A stretch of 59,220 bases of DNA from Prevotella sp. (GCA_015060485.1 SUYI01000022.1:1-59220); one strand, 5' to 3'. Positions 1-10,127 are shown, counted from the stretch's first letter. Numbers and translations: made by a program. Notes: generated by a model not told the origin, from the letters alone.

Positions 1-724
1 AAGATTATCTCCTCAAGTGTTAAATAAATAGTTAAATATCAATCAATGTTTGGAATTTAGCATAGAATGCGGTTCTGCGTGATACCATTTCCACTGGAAA
101 TTGGATCATCAGAACCGTCCCCGTGATCATGGGCCCCCACGAAGTCGGTGACAACAATGCCTGCACACTTGTCTTTCATGACATCTTTATTCAGATAGTC
201 TTCTATCCAGGGTATGATGTTTTTAGCATTGACGGCATAGTTGATGACTCCTACATAGCCCGATTCGTGGTTGAAATGCCACGTGTCAGGTTGCTGCGGA
301 TTGGCACAGTCGTCGAAGCACCTGACGCCCATGGCTCATTGTGTGGGGATGTCATACTTCTGTGTCTTACCCGTGACAGCCCCCAGGATGCCGCTCATGG
401 TGTAGGTAAACGTGTCGTGCGTGCCCATCATCGAGATGTTGCATATCTTGACATTCATTTTACCCGGTGGATACGTCGAGCCCATCCAGTCGGACAGGTC
501 GGGGTCTACCGTGACCATATCTGGCCCCTCTGCCACTTTTAACACCGTATTACCCAACGTTTTAAGCAATGCAAGGAGATTTTTGGTAAAATCTAAAATT
601 CCCGATTTTTTGGCAATCGTCGAAACAAACTCTTTAAATTTATCCCAGAGACCTTGGGTGATGGCTGTCGGATTTATATCATCTAATAAGTCAGAGTTAC
701 GAATAAGCGAGGGGTGGTGGGTGT

Positions 725-740
725 ACGTAAACGATTTCGT
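725..740. promoter_or_regulatory. Weak copy of the shared 16-bp operator-like site
   Basis: ACGTAAACGATTTCGT matches 13 of 16 positions of the identical sites in front of the two susC genes (4641-4656 and 10247-10262). It lies 53 bp upstream of the TATCTTTG box at 794-801; in the susC promoters the gap to the -7 box is 42 bp, so the offset is about one helical turn. A role in regulating the pectinesterase gene is inference. Confidence 0.35.
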
Positions 741-793
741 AGATTTTGACGGAAAATTTGGGGGCGGAGGGGGGCGTCGTGTCAAATTTTTCG

Positions 794-801
794 TATCTTT
801 G
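794..801 (+). promoter_or_regulatory. Bacteroidetes -7 box for the pectinesterase gene
   Basis: TATCTTTG matches the Bacteroidetes TAnnTTTG -7 element and lies about 110 bp before the ATG at 910. No clear TTTG -33 element is present at the usual 20-bp spacing, so the promoter may need an activator. Confidence 0.5.
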
Positions 802-909
802 CAGTGCAAAATAGCCTCGCGATGAGGTTACAACACAAACTACTACTATATATATAATTACGTGCGAACATTAGATTATTTATGCTATTAACGATTAAAA
901 ATTGATTTT

Positions 910-3900
910 ATGAAGAAACATTTACTTCGATGGAGCACGTTGTGCCTGACGCTGATGCTGACCCTGACGGGTCGGGCAGAGACCGTCAAGGCCACGTGGG
1001 ACTTCACCAACAAGGATGTGGTGACCGCAGTGACTGCACTCTCGGGAAAGAGTGAGGCAGGAACCATTGATGCCGTCGAGAAGAACGGTGTGGTGCTGAC
1101 CGTGAATGCCAACGGACAGACCATCCGCGACAACGGCAACAGTATTCAGACCGGTAACGGCGTCGTATTCCAGGTGCCCGTGGTGAGCACGAACGACGTG
1201 GTGAAGGTGACGGGCTACGCAGCTCCTTACTTTGCCTATTCGGTGGGCGGTACGGATGCGACGGAGGCCATCACCTCGCACAATGCTACGGCCAACGAAG
1301 TGGCCAAGGGCTATGTGGAGATAGTGAACAAGGGCCAGTACCTGATTGCCATTGAGGTGACGCAGGACACGGAAGGCCCGAAGGGTACGCCTACTGCTGA
1401 GGACGTGACGGGCACGTGGAATTTCGGCAATGCTGACTTTCAGAAAGCGCTGATGGAATTCTCGACCAAGACGGAAGCCGGCGAGGTGGAGGCCATTGAG
1501 AAGAACGGTCTGAAGATGACCGTCGAGGCCAATGGTGCTTCGTTCCGCGAGAACGGCGACAACATGCAGATCCGGAAGGGTGCCGTGCTGAAGGTGCCTG
1601 TGAAGAATGCCGGCGACCTGGTGACGGTGGTGGGCTATCCCGGATATTCGTACTATACCATTGCCGGTGGTGCTGAGATCACCAACACCAGCGACAATCC
1701 CGAGACGACCTACAAGGCCAAGCTGAGCGACGCCGCCGCAGGTTATGTGGCTGTGGAGTCGACGAACGACAATAACTACTACAAGATGATCTCCGTGGTG
1801 CAGTATGCGCCGAAGGAGAAGGTGACGCTGGACAACGAGGCTGTGACGGCTTCGTTCCCCTTCAACGAGGGTACGGAGGGCCAGAAGGCTACGTTCTCGA
1901 ATGCCGACTACTTCCTGTCGAGCAAGGTCGTGGTAGGCAGCAACTGGTTCATCAAGGACAAGACCACTTACGCTGAGACTACAGAGACCCGTCTGGAGCC
2001 CATCGACCAGCATAACTCTGACCTGACGGACGCCGACGCGGTGAGCTTCCTGTTCTCGCCGAAGCCCGGCTTCACGTTTACCCCGAAGAAGGTGGGCTTC
2101 AAGGCTAACCGCTTCGGTACGGACAATGGTCTGATTGACGTCTACTGGCAGAATGCCGACGGCACGACCGTTGAGCTGGAGAAGGAAATCAGACCCGAGC
2201 GCAACAACTCGGGTGTCAACACCGTCAAGAGCTACGACATCACGGGTGCTACAGCCGGTGAGGGCCCGTGCGGACTGAAGCTGATGCTCTATAAGCTGCA
2301 GGCAAGCAAGCAGATTGGTCTGGCCGACATCGTCATCGAGGGTACGCTGAGCGGTACGGAGAAGGACGTCCCCGTGCTGGCTTCGTTCAAGGTGAACGGC
2401 AACACATATATGGTCGAGGACGTGTTCGGCGAGCAGTATGAGGCTACGCTGAAGCTGCCGAAGGCCGAGAAGATGGTGGGCAAGGAGAACCCGCTGACCG
2501 ACGTGGAAGCCACGAGCGGTGAGGTAGGGGAGATCAGCTACGACGAGAAGGACAAGGCCTGCACGGTGACCATCCCGATGACCGCCGGCGAGACGCAGAT
2601 GGACTACGTGCTGAACGTGGTGTTCAAGCCCGACTACACGCTGGAGTATATCGGTGTGGACGGCAGCGTGGTAGGTACGCAGACGGTGGAGGAAGACGCC
2701 GCCATCGGTGCCTTCGGTGTCGACATCGAGACGGTAGCAGCCACGAAGGACGGCTACAAGGCCCGCGGATGGTTCAAGACCGGCGTGCTGGGTGAGAAGT
2801 TCACCACCGCCGACGTGATTACCGCCAATACCAAACTATACGCTATACAAACCGAGATTGAGGTGTCGAGCACCCACAAGAAGTACATCTTCAACCTGGC
2901 TGACAAGTTCTTCTATGCCGAAGACCACGAGGCATTCAATCCTGCTGGCGAGGGCTACTACTGGCACGACGCACAGCACGGATGGGCCTTCAAGAACGGT
3001 AACACCGTCGACCTGCTGGTAGGTCCGAAGGCTGTCATCACCGTGACACTCTGCCAGTATGGCTCGGGAACCGGCATTGCCGTGAAGCAGGGCGACCAGA
3101 CGCTGGCAACCCTCGCAGGTATTGCTGACGGCGACGGTGGTACGGCAGTCTACAACTACGAGGGCGAGGCTGGCACGCTGACGCTGGAGATGCAGTGTGG
3201 CGGCGAGATGTACATCCACGGTGTAAAGATTGTGAACACGCAGGATGTGAACTACGAGAGCCAGGACAACTGGTACTTCGTGAAGGCTGGCGACGCCGGC
3301 AGTCTGCTGGATGTGATTGAAGTGGTGAACGGCAAGAACGCCGAGAAGGATGCCGAGCGTGCATACATCTTCCTGCCCAACGGCACCTACGACCTGGACG
3401 CTACGGTGAAGACGGCCATTACCGGACACAACATCTCGATTATCGGACAGTCGATGGACAACACCATCATCATGAATACGCCCGACAAGTCGATAGAAGG
3501 TCTGGGCAAGGCCGACCTGTTGCAGAACAGCGGTACGAACCTGTATCTGCAGGACCTGACGCTGAAGAACGCACTGGACTACTATGCTGCCGGCAGTGCC
3601 GGACGTGCCGTAGCACTGGCTGATGCCGGTACACGTACCATTGCCAAGAATGTGCGCCTGCTGTCGTACCAGGATACCTACTACAGCTCGAACAACAAGC
3701 AGCAGACCTACTGGGAGACCAGCGACATCCACGGCACGGTGGACTTCATCTGCGGCGGTGGCGACATCCGTTTCCAGAACACCACCATCTCGCTGGAGCC
3801 TCGCGACAAGAATACCGGCAAGGGTAGCCGCACTGTTGTGGCTCCGACTACGAACACTTCGTTCGGCTATGTCTTCGACGGCTGTAAGATTGTCGACCTG

Positions 3901-4572
3901 GCTGAGGGTAATGGCGAATGGAACTTCGGCCGTACGTGGCAGAACACTCCGATTACCGTCTACCTGAACACCACGCTGGACGACAATGCTGCCAAGACGC
4001 TTATCAATACCCGTTGGATTGAGAAGGGTATGAACAACAAGGATCCGAAGCTCTTCGGTGAATACGGCACGAAGGACGCTGCCGGCAACGACATCACGCC
4101 CGAGAGCAACATCATCCATTCACACGGTGGTGACTTCGAGACCATCATCAATGCTGAGAAGGCTGCCGAGTTTGCCTACGATAAGATGTTCACCGACTGG
4201 GATCCCGCCCTGCTGGCTACCCAGCTCGACGCTCCTGCCGCAAAGTACGAGAACGGCGCTGTGACCTTCGGTGTGGCCGACAACGGTATGATTGGCTGTG
4301 CCATCTTCAAGAACGGCGAGTTTGCCGGTATCTCGACAAACGGCACGTTCAGCATTGCCATTGATCCCGAGAAGGACAAGCTCACCATCCGCACGGCTAA
4401 CCGCATGGGTGGTCTGGGCGCCGAGGGCCACGTGGCTGGCACGACAGGCATTGAGAAAGTTGAAAGTTCAAAGTTGAAAGTTCAAAGTTACTACGACCTG
4501 CAGGGCCGTCAGGTGACGAATCCCACGAAGGGCCTGTATATCGTCAATGGCCGCAAGGTGGTGATTAAGTAA
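910..4572 (+). CDS. Secreted multidomain pectin methylesterase (CE8)
   Basis: A 1220-aa protein with an N-terminal signal peptide. Residues about 24-155 and 165-300 are two copies of the same unit (TWDFTN.. / TWNFGN..). A Listeria-Bacteroides-repeat-like segment lies near 575-647 (GTQTV, KDGYKARGWF). The pectinesterase domain covers about 785-1115, with the family motifs QDTYYSS (about 920), GTVDFICGGG (about 943, catalytic Asp) and FGRTWQNTP (about 1006, the usual LGRPW). CE8 enzymes remove methyl esters from homogalacturonan. The C-terminus (YDLQGRQV..KGLYIVNGRK) resembles a type IX secretion tail, so export to the cell surface is likely. Just before the tail five 7-bp repeats encode a Lys/Ser/Val-rich insert. 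It heads the pectin-type locus and likely feeds the two SusC/D systems downstream. Confidence 0.85.
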   Translation: MKKHLLRWSTLCLTLMLTLTGRAETVKATWDFTNKDVVTAVTALSGKSEAGTIDAVEKNGVVLTVNANGQTIRDNGNSIQTGNGVVFQVPVVSTNDVVKVTGYAAPYFAYSVGGTDATEAITSHNATANEVAKGYVEIVNKGQYLIAIEVTQDTEGPKGTPTAEDVTGTWNFGNADFQKALMEFSTKTEAGEVEAIEKNGLKMTVEANGASFRENGDNMQIRKGAVLKVPVKNAGDLVTVVGYPGYSYYTIAGGAEITNTSDNPETTYKAKLSDAAAGYVAVESTNDNNYYKMISVVQYAPKEKVTLDNEAVTASFPFNEGTEGQKATFSNADYFLSSKVVVGSNWFIKDKTTYAETTETRLEPIDQHNSDLTDADAVSFLFSPKPGFTFTPKKVGFKANRFGTDNGLIDVYWQNADGTTVELEKEIRPERNNSGVNTVKSYDITGATAGEGPCGLKLMLYKLQASKQIGLADIVIEGTLSGTEKDVPVLASFKVNGNTYMVEDVFGEQYEATLKLPKAEKMVGKENPLTDVEATSGEVGEISYDEKDKACTVTIPMTAGETQMDYVLNVVFKPDYTLEYIGVDGSVVGTQTVEEDAAIGAFGVDIETVAATKDGYKARGWFKTGVLGEKFTTADVITANTKLYAIQTEIEVSSTHKKYIFNLADKFFYAEDHEAFNPAGEGYYWHDAQHGWAFKNGNTVDLLVGPKAVITVTLCQYGSGTGIAVKQGDQTLATLAGIADGDGGTAVYNYEGEAGTLTLEMQCGGEMYIHGVKIVNTQDVNYESQDNWYFVKAGDAGSLLDVIEVVNGKNAEKDAERAYIFLPNGTYDLDATVKTAITGHNISIIGQSMDNTIIMNTPDKSIEGLGKADLLQNSGTNLYLQDLTLKNALDYYAAGSAGRAVALADAGTRTIAKNVRLLSYQDTYYSSNNKQQTYWETSDIHGTVDFICGGGDIRFQNTTISLEPRDKNTGKGSRTVVAPTTNTSFGYVFDGCKIVDLAEGNGEWNFGRTWQNTPITVYLNTTLDDNAAKTLINTRWIEKGMNNKDPKLFGEYGTKDAAGNDITPESNIIHSHGGDFETIINAEKAAEFAYDKMFTDWDPALLATQLDAPAAKYENGAVTFGVADNGMIGCAIFKNGEFAGISTNGTFSIAIDPEKDKLTIRTANRMGGLGAEGHVAGTTGIEKVESSKLKVQSYYDLQGRQVTNPTKGLYIVNGRKVVIK
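4456..4490 (+). repeat. Heptamer array (5 x 7 bp) inside the pectinesterase gene
   Basis: Five consecutive units AAAGTTG, AAAGTTC, AAAGTTG, AAAGTTC, AAAGTTA. In frame they encode KVESSKLKVQS immediately before the C-terminal tail. Its composition differs sharply from the GC-richer flanking gene. Confidence 0.85.
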
Positions 4573-4595
4573 ATTTTAAGCATAAAGTGTTAAGA

Positions 4596-4631
4596 AGGAG
4601 CGGGAAAACATGTGTTTCCCGTTCTTTTTTT
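4596..4631 (+). terminator. Rho-independent terminator after pectinesterase
   Basis: GAGCGGGAAAAC pairs with GTTTCCCGTTC across a 4-nt loop and is followed by seven T residues. It separates the pectinesterase transcript from the susC1 promoter. Confidence 0.8.
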
Positions 4632-4640
4632 GCATAAATA

Positions 4641-4656
4641 TCGTAATCGTTTACGA
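4641..4656. promoter_or_regulatory. 16-bp operator-like site upstream of susC1
   Basis: TCGTAATCGTTTACGA carries the inverted repeat TCGTAA-N4-TTACGA. It is the exact reverse complement of the site at 10247-10262, and both end 18 bp before their -33 TTTG. Size and symmetry suit a dimeric helix-turn-helix regulator; position upstream of -33 suits an activator. No candidate regulator gene is in the window. Confidence 0.65.
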
Positions 4657-4674
4657 AAAAAAGGATAAAGATTA

Positions 4675-4706
4675 TTTGGCAGTATTAATAATTATTTGTA
4701 CTTTTG
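4675..4706 (+). promoter_or_regulatory. Promoter of susC1/susD1
   Basis: TTTG at 4675-4678 and TACTTTTG at 4699-4706 with a 20-bp spacer fit the Bacteroidetes sigma-ABfr consensus. The leader to the ATG at 4757 is about 45 nt. Confidence 0.75.
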
Positions 4707-4756
4707 CAGCAATTTAAGAAACTACTTTTATATAAAACAAACAAACAATTACTAAC

Positions 4757-7700
4757 ATGCAAAGAAGAAGACTACTCTTAGCCCTGTTGCTGTGCGCACT
4801 GTGGCTAACGGGCTTCGCCCAGAATGCAATCAAAGGTACCGTGAAGGACAAGAGCGGTGAACCTCTGATTGGAGTAAGCGTTACTTATGGTAACGGCCAG
4901 GGTACGGTGACCGACATTGACGGTAACTTCAGTGTCAACGCCCCCGCTGGCTCAACTATCAAGTTCTCGTATGTCGGCTACAAGTCCCAGTCAGTGAAGG
5001 GCGGTGCCAACATGAATGTCACACTCGAGGAAGACAATACGACCCTCGAGGATGTGGTTGTTATCGGTTATGGTACGATGAAGCGTCGCGACCTGACTGG
5101 TGCTGTGGCATCGGTAACGGGTGAGACGCTGGCCAAGAACCCTGTGTCGAACGTGGCTCAGGCCCTGCAGGGTCAGCTGCCTGGTGTGAGCGTCGTCTCT
5201 CAGGACGGTCGCCCTGGCGGTACCACCCAGATTCGCGTTCGTGGCGGTGGTTCTATCACGCAGTCGAACGACCCCCTGTATATCGTGGATGGTGTGCAAG
5301 TGAGCGACATCAACGACATTCCTGCCGACAACATTGAGAGCATTGATGTGCTGAAGGATGCTGCTTCGACCGCCATCTACGGTGCCCGCGGTGCCAACGG
5401 TGTTATCCTGATTACCACGAAGGGTTCGAAGGGTGACGGCAAGGCTAAGGTGAAGTACAACATGTACTACCAGATCAAGAAGTCGACCTACACTCCCGAC
5501 GTGCAGAACGCCTACGACTACGTGCTGCACAACTGGAGCTATGCCAAGTCTTACGGCGATGCTTACGGAGACGGTGTGGCTTCGTACTTCGGACTGGGCA
5601 GCGCTTATGGCAACCATCTGAACGACTATAGGAACGTGGGTGTTCACAACTATGTGGACGACGTGATGGAGACTGCTCACTCGTGGAACCACGACCTGTC
5701 GCTGTCGGGCGGTAACCAGAACACCAAGTACTATGCTTCTGTGAACTACGTGACCGATGAGGGTAACCGCATCAACACTGGTTTCAAGCGTTGGAATGCC
5801 AACTTCAAGATTTCTCAGAAGATCAACAAGGACCTGACCTTCGACGCTGACCTGCGTTACAGCGAGATGAAGATGGAAGGAACCCAGTTTGAGTATGCTG
5901 CCGGTAACGCCGTTTATGGCTACCGTCCCATCGACAATCCTCTTGGCAGCGGCGAGCCCTCTGACCTCGGTATGGGTAGCGCCAGCGTGGAAGACATCAG
6001 CAACCCCCTGTCGATTATCGACAACTACAGCAGCGTGACAACCCGTCAGCGCGTTCGTGGTATGGGTACTTTGACGTGGAACGTCCTGAAGGGTCTGACC
6101 GCTAAGACCGAGCTGTCGCTGAGCCGTAACTGGAGAAAGACGCAGGAGTGGGACGGCGGTAAGTCGAGCAATCCCTACAACAAGGCTTCTCTGACCAATG
6201 GCGACGGCTACGGCATCCGTTGGGCCACCACGCTGAACTATCAGGTTCAGGGCCTGGGTGAGGACCACAACCTGTCGTTCCTCGCTGGTAACGAGGTGCT
6301 GGCCAGCAAGTCGAACAGCAACACCATGACTGGTGCCGGCTTCCCCGCCGAGTTCAGCAGCGAGCGTGCTTTCGGCTTCTTCAGCATGTACAACATGGTT
6401 GACGCTTATTTGAACCAGACTCAGCAGGCTTCTGACTTCAGCAACACGATTGGTGAGCCTAAGCACACGCTGTCGTGGTTCGGTCGTGTCAACTACGACT
6501 ATCTGGGCCGCTACCTGTTCACTGCTACGTTCCGTGCCGATGGTAGCTCGAACTTCGCTCCCAACAAGCACTGGGGTTACTTCCCCGCTGCCGCCTTCGC
6601 ATGGCGTGTCAACGACGAGCCGTTCATGGCCAACACCAAGGACTGGCTGGACAACTTGAAGCTGCGTCTGTCGTTCGGTACCTCTGGTAACGACAATATC
6701 GACGCCAGCCTCTGGAAGGAGTACTGGGAGCCGAAGGTCGTCTGGACCAATGGCGTCCGTAAGGTGACCTTCTCGCCGGGTGCCGTACTGGCTAACCCCG
6801 ACCTGAAGTGGGAGACCACCATCTCGCGTAACCTCGGTATCGACTATGGTTTCTGGAATGGTAAGCTGCGTGGTAGCATTGAGTTCTACTGGAACACCAC
6901 GAAGGACATTCTGATGCGTGTGCCCGTTGCTGAGTCGACAGGTCACAGCTATCAGTACCAGAACGTCGGTGAGACCTCGAACAAGGGTATTGAATTCTCG
7001 GTATTCTACGAGATTATCCGTTCGAAGGACTTCAACCTGAGCGTCAACGCTACCTACAACTATAATAAGAATAATGTAGAGAAGGTTGTTGAGGGCGTGA
7101 ATGCCGACACGAATACCAACTGGGGTTCTTCGATGAAGCGTCCGTACAACGACTACATCATCCGCGAGGGTGAGCCTGTAGGAACTATCTACGGCTACAA
7201 GTCGGCAGGTTACTATACCGTTGACGACTTCACCGTAACGGATGGCGTATGGACTCTGAAGGCCGGCGTGCCCGACATGGGTTCCAACGTTACCAACTAT
7301 TCTACCGGTTATCTGAATGCATATCCCGTTCCCGAGGGCCAGGTGGCTCGTCCCGGTATGGTGAAGTTCCAGGATACCGATGGTGATGGCGCCATCACGG
7401 AAGACGACTGCCAGGTGGTGGGTCACACCATGCCTAAGCACACCGGTGGTATCAACCTGAATGCCAACTTCAAGGGCTTCGACTTCTCGGCAGGCTTCAC
7501 CTATCAGATTGGTGGCGACGTATATAACGCCAATGCCATGCACTCTATGATGGGTAACAAGGATACCAGCTTCGGTTGGAACCGTCTGGCCGTCGCTTCT
7601 GATACTTGGAAGATGTACGACATCGATTCCAACGGCGATCTCTTCGCTGTGACCGATCCCAGCGCTTTGCGTAACCTGAATGCTGGTGCCAAGTATGCGC

Positions 7701-8002
7701 TGCCTTACTACGAGTATGGTCTTGTCAACTCTGAATTCATCGAGGATGCTTCTTATCTGCGTCTGAACACGCTGACCCTCGGATACACCATTCCGAAGCA
7801 GCTCACCAAGAAGATTGGTATCAGCAACCTGCGTGTCTACTTCACAGGTGGTAACCTGTTCTGCCTCACTGGCTACGACGGCAGTGACCCCGACGTGAAC
7901 ACCCGTCCCGGTGGCAACAACGGATTCCCCACTCCGAACTACGACTGGAACTCGTATCCGCGTGCCAGAACTTACACATTCGGTCTTAACGTTGCATTCT
8001 AA
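4757..8002 (+). CDS. SusC/RagA-family TonB-dependent transporter 1
   Basis: A 1081-aa outer-membrane protein that imports oligosaccharides with energy from TonB. It has a signal peptide (to about residue 21), a carboxypeptidase-regulatory-like domain (about 23-100, GTVKDKSGEPLIGVSV), a TonB-box-like stretch EDVVVIGYGT near 98, a plug domain with VRGGGSITQSNDPLYIVDGV, and a long beta-barrel ending in Phe. It is 22 bp upstream of its SusD partner. In the pectin-type context (pectinesterase before, beta-helix lipoprotein after the second pair) the substrate is probably pectin oligosaccharides; that is inference. Confidence 0.93.
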   Translation: MQRRRLLLALLLCALWLTGFAQNAIKGTVKDKSGEPLIGVSVTYGNGQGTVTDIDGNFSVNAPAGSTIKFSYVGYKSQSVKGGANMNVTLEEDNTTLEDVVVIGYGTMKRRDLTGAVASVTGETLAKNPVSNVAQALQGQLPGVSVVSQDGRPGGTTQIRVRGGGSITQSNDPLYIVDGVQVSDINDIPADNIESIDVLKDAASTAIYGARGANGVILITTKGSKGDGKAKVKYNMYYQIKKSTYTPDVQNAYDYVLHNWSYAKSYGDAYGDGVASYFGLGSAYGNHLNDYRNVGVHNYVDDVMETAHSWNHDLSLSGGNQNTKYYASVNYVTDEGNRINTGFKRWNANFKISQKINKDLTFDADLRYSEMKMEGTQFEYAAGNAVYGYRPIDNPLGSGEPSDLGMGSASVEDISNPLSIIDNYSSVTTRQRVRGMGTLTWNVLKGLTAKTELSLSRNWRKTQEWDGGKSSNPYNKASLTNGDGYGIRWATTLNYQVQGLGEDHNLSFLAGNEVLASKSNSNTMTGAGFPAEFSSERAFGFFSMYNMVDAYLNQTQQASDFSNTIGEPKHTLSWFGRVNYDYLGRYLFTATFRADGSSNFAPNKHWGYFPAAAFAWRVNDEPFMANTKDWLDNLKLRLSFGTSGNDNIDASLWKEYWEPKVVWTNGVRKVTFSPGAVLANPDLKWETTISRNLGIDYGFWNGKLRGSIEFYWNTTKDILMRVPVAESTGHSYQYQNVGETSNKGIEFSVFYEIIRSKDFNLSVNATYNYNKNNVEKVVEGVNADTNTNWGSSMKRPYNDYIIREGEPVGTIYGYKSAGYYTVDDFTVTDGVWTLKAGVPDMGSNVTNYSTGYLNAYPVPEGQVARPGMVKFQDTDGDGAITEDDCQVVGHTMPKHTGGINLNANFKGFDFSAGFTYQIGGDVYNANAMHSMMGNKDTSFGWNRLAVASDTWKMYDIDSNGDLFAVTDPSALRNLNAGAKYALPYYEYGLVNSEFIEDASYLRLNTLTLGYTIPKQLTKKIGISNLRVYFTGGNLFCLTGYDGSDPDVNTRPGGNNGFPTPNYDWNSYPRARTYTFGLNVAF

Positions 8003-8024
8003 ATCATAAGGAGGTATTAAAGAT

Positions 8025-10127
8025 ATGAAAAAGATATTATATTCAACGCTTTTCGCAGCAGCTACCCTCATGCTGGGTGTATCATGTAGCGACTATTTGG
8101 AGACTGACACGCTGTCAAAGGCCGATGCAGCCTTCGTATTCTCGACCAACGAGACGGCACGTGCCGCTCTGGAAGGTGCCTACTCTTCATGGAACGATGC
8201 TGCTCAGAATAAGGTTTTCGGTGACGGCTTGTTCTATGCTGCCGACGTGGCAGGCTCTGACATTGAGCGTCACCCCGAGAACTTCAGCAACCAGCCCGGA
8301 CGTCACTATCCGGAGTGCTTCTACCAGAATGGTAACTATGCCGGCGAGTACACGCTGCTGAGCTATCAGAAGGAGAACGACACCTATGCTTCGCTCTATG
8401 CAGTCATCAACAAGGCTTGTATCGTTGTGAAGGCCATCTCCGAGTCTACCGGATTCCAGGAGATGATTGACGCCGGTGTGGAGTGCACCATGGGTCAGCT
8501 CTACGGCGAGGCTGTGGCCCTGAAGGCTACTGCCTATCGCGAGCTCATCAAGTACTTTGGTGATGTTCCCTACATCAGCGGTAATGCTACTGACCATGAC
8601 GGTCTCGTAGGTCGCGACTCTATCTACGACGTCATCCTGGCTGAACTGCAGCAGGCTGCTCCCGTGATGTATCGCGTGGGTTCTATCCCCGGCATCACTG
8701 GTAAGAACTACTTCTCCCGCACTTACGTGGAAGGTCTTATCGGCCGTATCGCCCTCGAGGCTGGCGGCTACCAGACCCGTCGTGGCGATATCGCCCGTGT
8801 CGACGGTATGGGCAACGCGCTGACCTTCGAGAACATGGGTACCGAGAACAATGGTGCCACCTATGGTCGTCGTAGCGACTGGCAGGACTACTACCGTCTG
8901 GCTCAGACCTATTTCAAGGCCGTTATCGACAATCCCGGTTCTACCAAGTTTATCACTACCGACTCACGTACGCCGGCCAACCCCTATCAGATTTTCTTCC
9001 AGCAGATGCATACCGAGGACGAGAACTATGCCGACGAGAGCATCTACGAGTATGCTATCACACAGGGTGGAGGCAACGATGCACGTCCTTACTCTTTCGG
9101 CCGTCCTACCACAGGTGGTTCGAAGAACAACTATCCTTGTAAGAACTATGGTCAGGGCCGTATCAATCCTGCCTTCTACTATGGTGTGTTCGATCCTGCC
9201 GACATGCGTCGTGACGTCAGCTGCACCGTAACAGCTACCGCAGGTGCTACAGGAACAGAAATCATCCTCCCCTTCACTCCTGGCTCACAGGGTAAGGGTG
9301 GTGGTATCGCCTACAACAAGTGGGACGAGAACCGTCAGGACAAGCCTTGGGTTGCCAACCAGCGTAAGTCGGGTATCAATGGCCCGTACATGCGTATCTC
9401 TGAGATCTACCTCGGCTACGCAGAGGCTTGTGCCGCTCTGGGCGACAACAGTACCGCCCGCCAGTATCTGGACATCATCCGCAACCGTGCCTTCGGTAGC
9501 GCTGCTGCTGCCAAGACCGATGCCTTCATCGCCAAGGAGGGTTCCGTGCTGAATGCTGTCATTCAGGAGCGTGGCTTTGAGTTCGCCGGTGAGGGTGACC
9601 GCCGCTGGACACTGATCCGTACTGGTCTTATTGGTCCTAAGATTCGTGAGATCAAGGAGCTGACTGCCAAGATGTTCGCTGGCCTGAAGGCCAATGGTTC
9701 CTACACCTTCGACAACGGCAACACCATTTCTGAGTACATCTGGACGAAGTATGTCGACCTGGGTAAGGGCAAGCGCCTTGTCAACCAGTGTCCCGACGAG
9801 AACGATCCCGCTCAGTTCCCCGGCTGGCGTGGCGTGAACAACGACTGGAGTGCTTTTGGTCTGTCTATCCCCGACAACTATGCTCCCAACTTGGCCATCA
9901 AGGGTCTGTTCAAGGCTCTCACCGCTGACGAGATTGCTGCTCTGGAGGCTGACGGCTACAAGAAGACCAACTGGGCTGTTGACCTGGTGAAGGCTGAGGA
10001 CGAGTACAACAAGTATCTGTTCCTCGACTATGACTACGTGAAGGCTCCTATCTATCTGTGGCCCTTCACCCCGAACGTGATGGCCAATGGTGGCTTCACC
10101 AATGGTTATGGCTTCAAGCAGGAATAA
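8025..10127 (+). CDS. SusD-family glycan-binding lipoprotein 1
   Basis: A 700-aa surface lipoprotein with lipobox LGVSC (Cys about residue 21) and the SusD-type opening CSDYLETDTLSKADAAFVF. SusD proteins use a TPR-like fold to bind glycan and sit as a lid on the SusC barrel. The RagB/SusD C-terminal signature is visible near VIQERGFEFAGEGDRRWTLIRTG. At 700 residues it is longer than many SusD proteins (about 550). Co-transcribed with the SusC gene directly upstream. Confidence 0.92.
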   Translation: MKKILYSTLFAAATLMLGVSCSDYLETDTLSKADAAFVFSTNETARAALEGAYSSWNDAAQNKVFGDGLFYAADVAGSDIERHPENFSNQPGRHYPECFYQNGNYAGEYTLLSYQKENDTYASLYAVINKACIVVKAISESTGFQEMIDAGVECTMGQLYGEAVALKATAYRELIKYFGDVPYISGNATDHDGLVGRDSIYDVILAELQQAAPVMYRVGSIPGITGKNYFSRTYVEGLIGRIALEAGGYQTRRGDIARVDGMGNALTFENMGTENNGATYGRRSDWQDYYRLAQTYFKAVIDNPGSTKFITTDSRTPANPYQIFFQQMHTEDENYADESIYEYAITQGGGNDARPYSFGRPTTGGSKNNYPCKNYGQGRINPAFYYGVFDPADMRRDVSCTVTATAGATGTEIILPFTPGSQGKGGGIAYNKWDENRQDKPWVANQRKSGINGPYMRISEIYLGYAEACAALGDNSTARQYLDIIRNRAFGSAAAAKTDAFIAKEGSVLNAVIQERGFEFAGEGDRRWTLIRTGLIGPKIREIKELTAKMFAGLKANGSYTFDNGNTISEYIWTKYVDLGKGKRLVNQCPDENDPAQFPGWRGVNNDWSAFGLSIPDNYAPNLAIKGLFKALTADEIAALEADGYKKTNWAVDLVKAEDEYNKYLFLDYDYVKAPIYLWPFTPNVMANGGFTNGYGFKQE

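Larger units (their letters stand above)
57..809 (-). pseudogene. Broken PI-PLC X-domain-like phosphodiesterase
   Basis: Two reading segments in the same minus frame are separated by a single TGA codon at 336-338. Upstream of the stop is a PI-PLC X-box-like stretch (MMGTHDTFTYTMSG, then KTQKYDIPTQ). Directly after it comes GVRCFDD, like the (Q)LNxGVRxFD motif of bacterial phosphatidylinositol phospholipase C proteins, then IVVTDFVGA near the end. Catalytic-type His is present in GTHD. The segment between GVRCFDD and the C-terminal part looks shorter than usual, so a deletion is also possible. The 5' limit is uncertain: the farthest ATG at 809 overlaps the promoter of the next gene on the other strand. 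Family call is from motifs only; a recent pseudogene or sequencing error are both possible. Confidence 0.5.

Noticed and set aside
336..338. TGA as a selenocysteine or recoded codon
   Set aside because: No Sec-family alignment and no visible downstream recoding structure; the other broken gene here has TAA, so decay is simpler.
2836..4119. 427-codon minus-strand frame inside the pectinesterase
   Set aside because: It overlaps the CE8 catalytic domain; no signal, no domain.
4991..8071. Long minus-strand reading frame opposite susC1
   Set aside because: It mirrors the codon bias of the real SusC gene; low-complexity Val/Arg/His-rich product with no domain, as expected of an antisense shadow.
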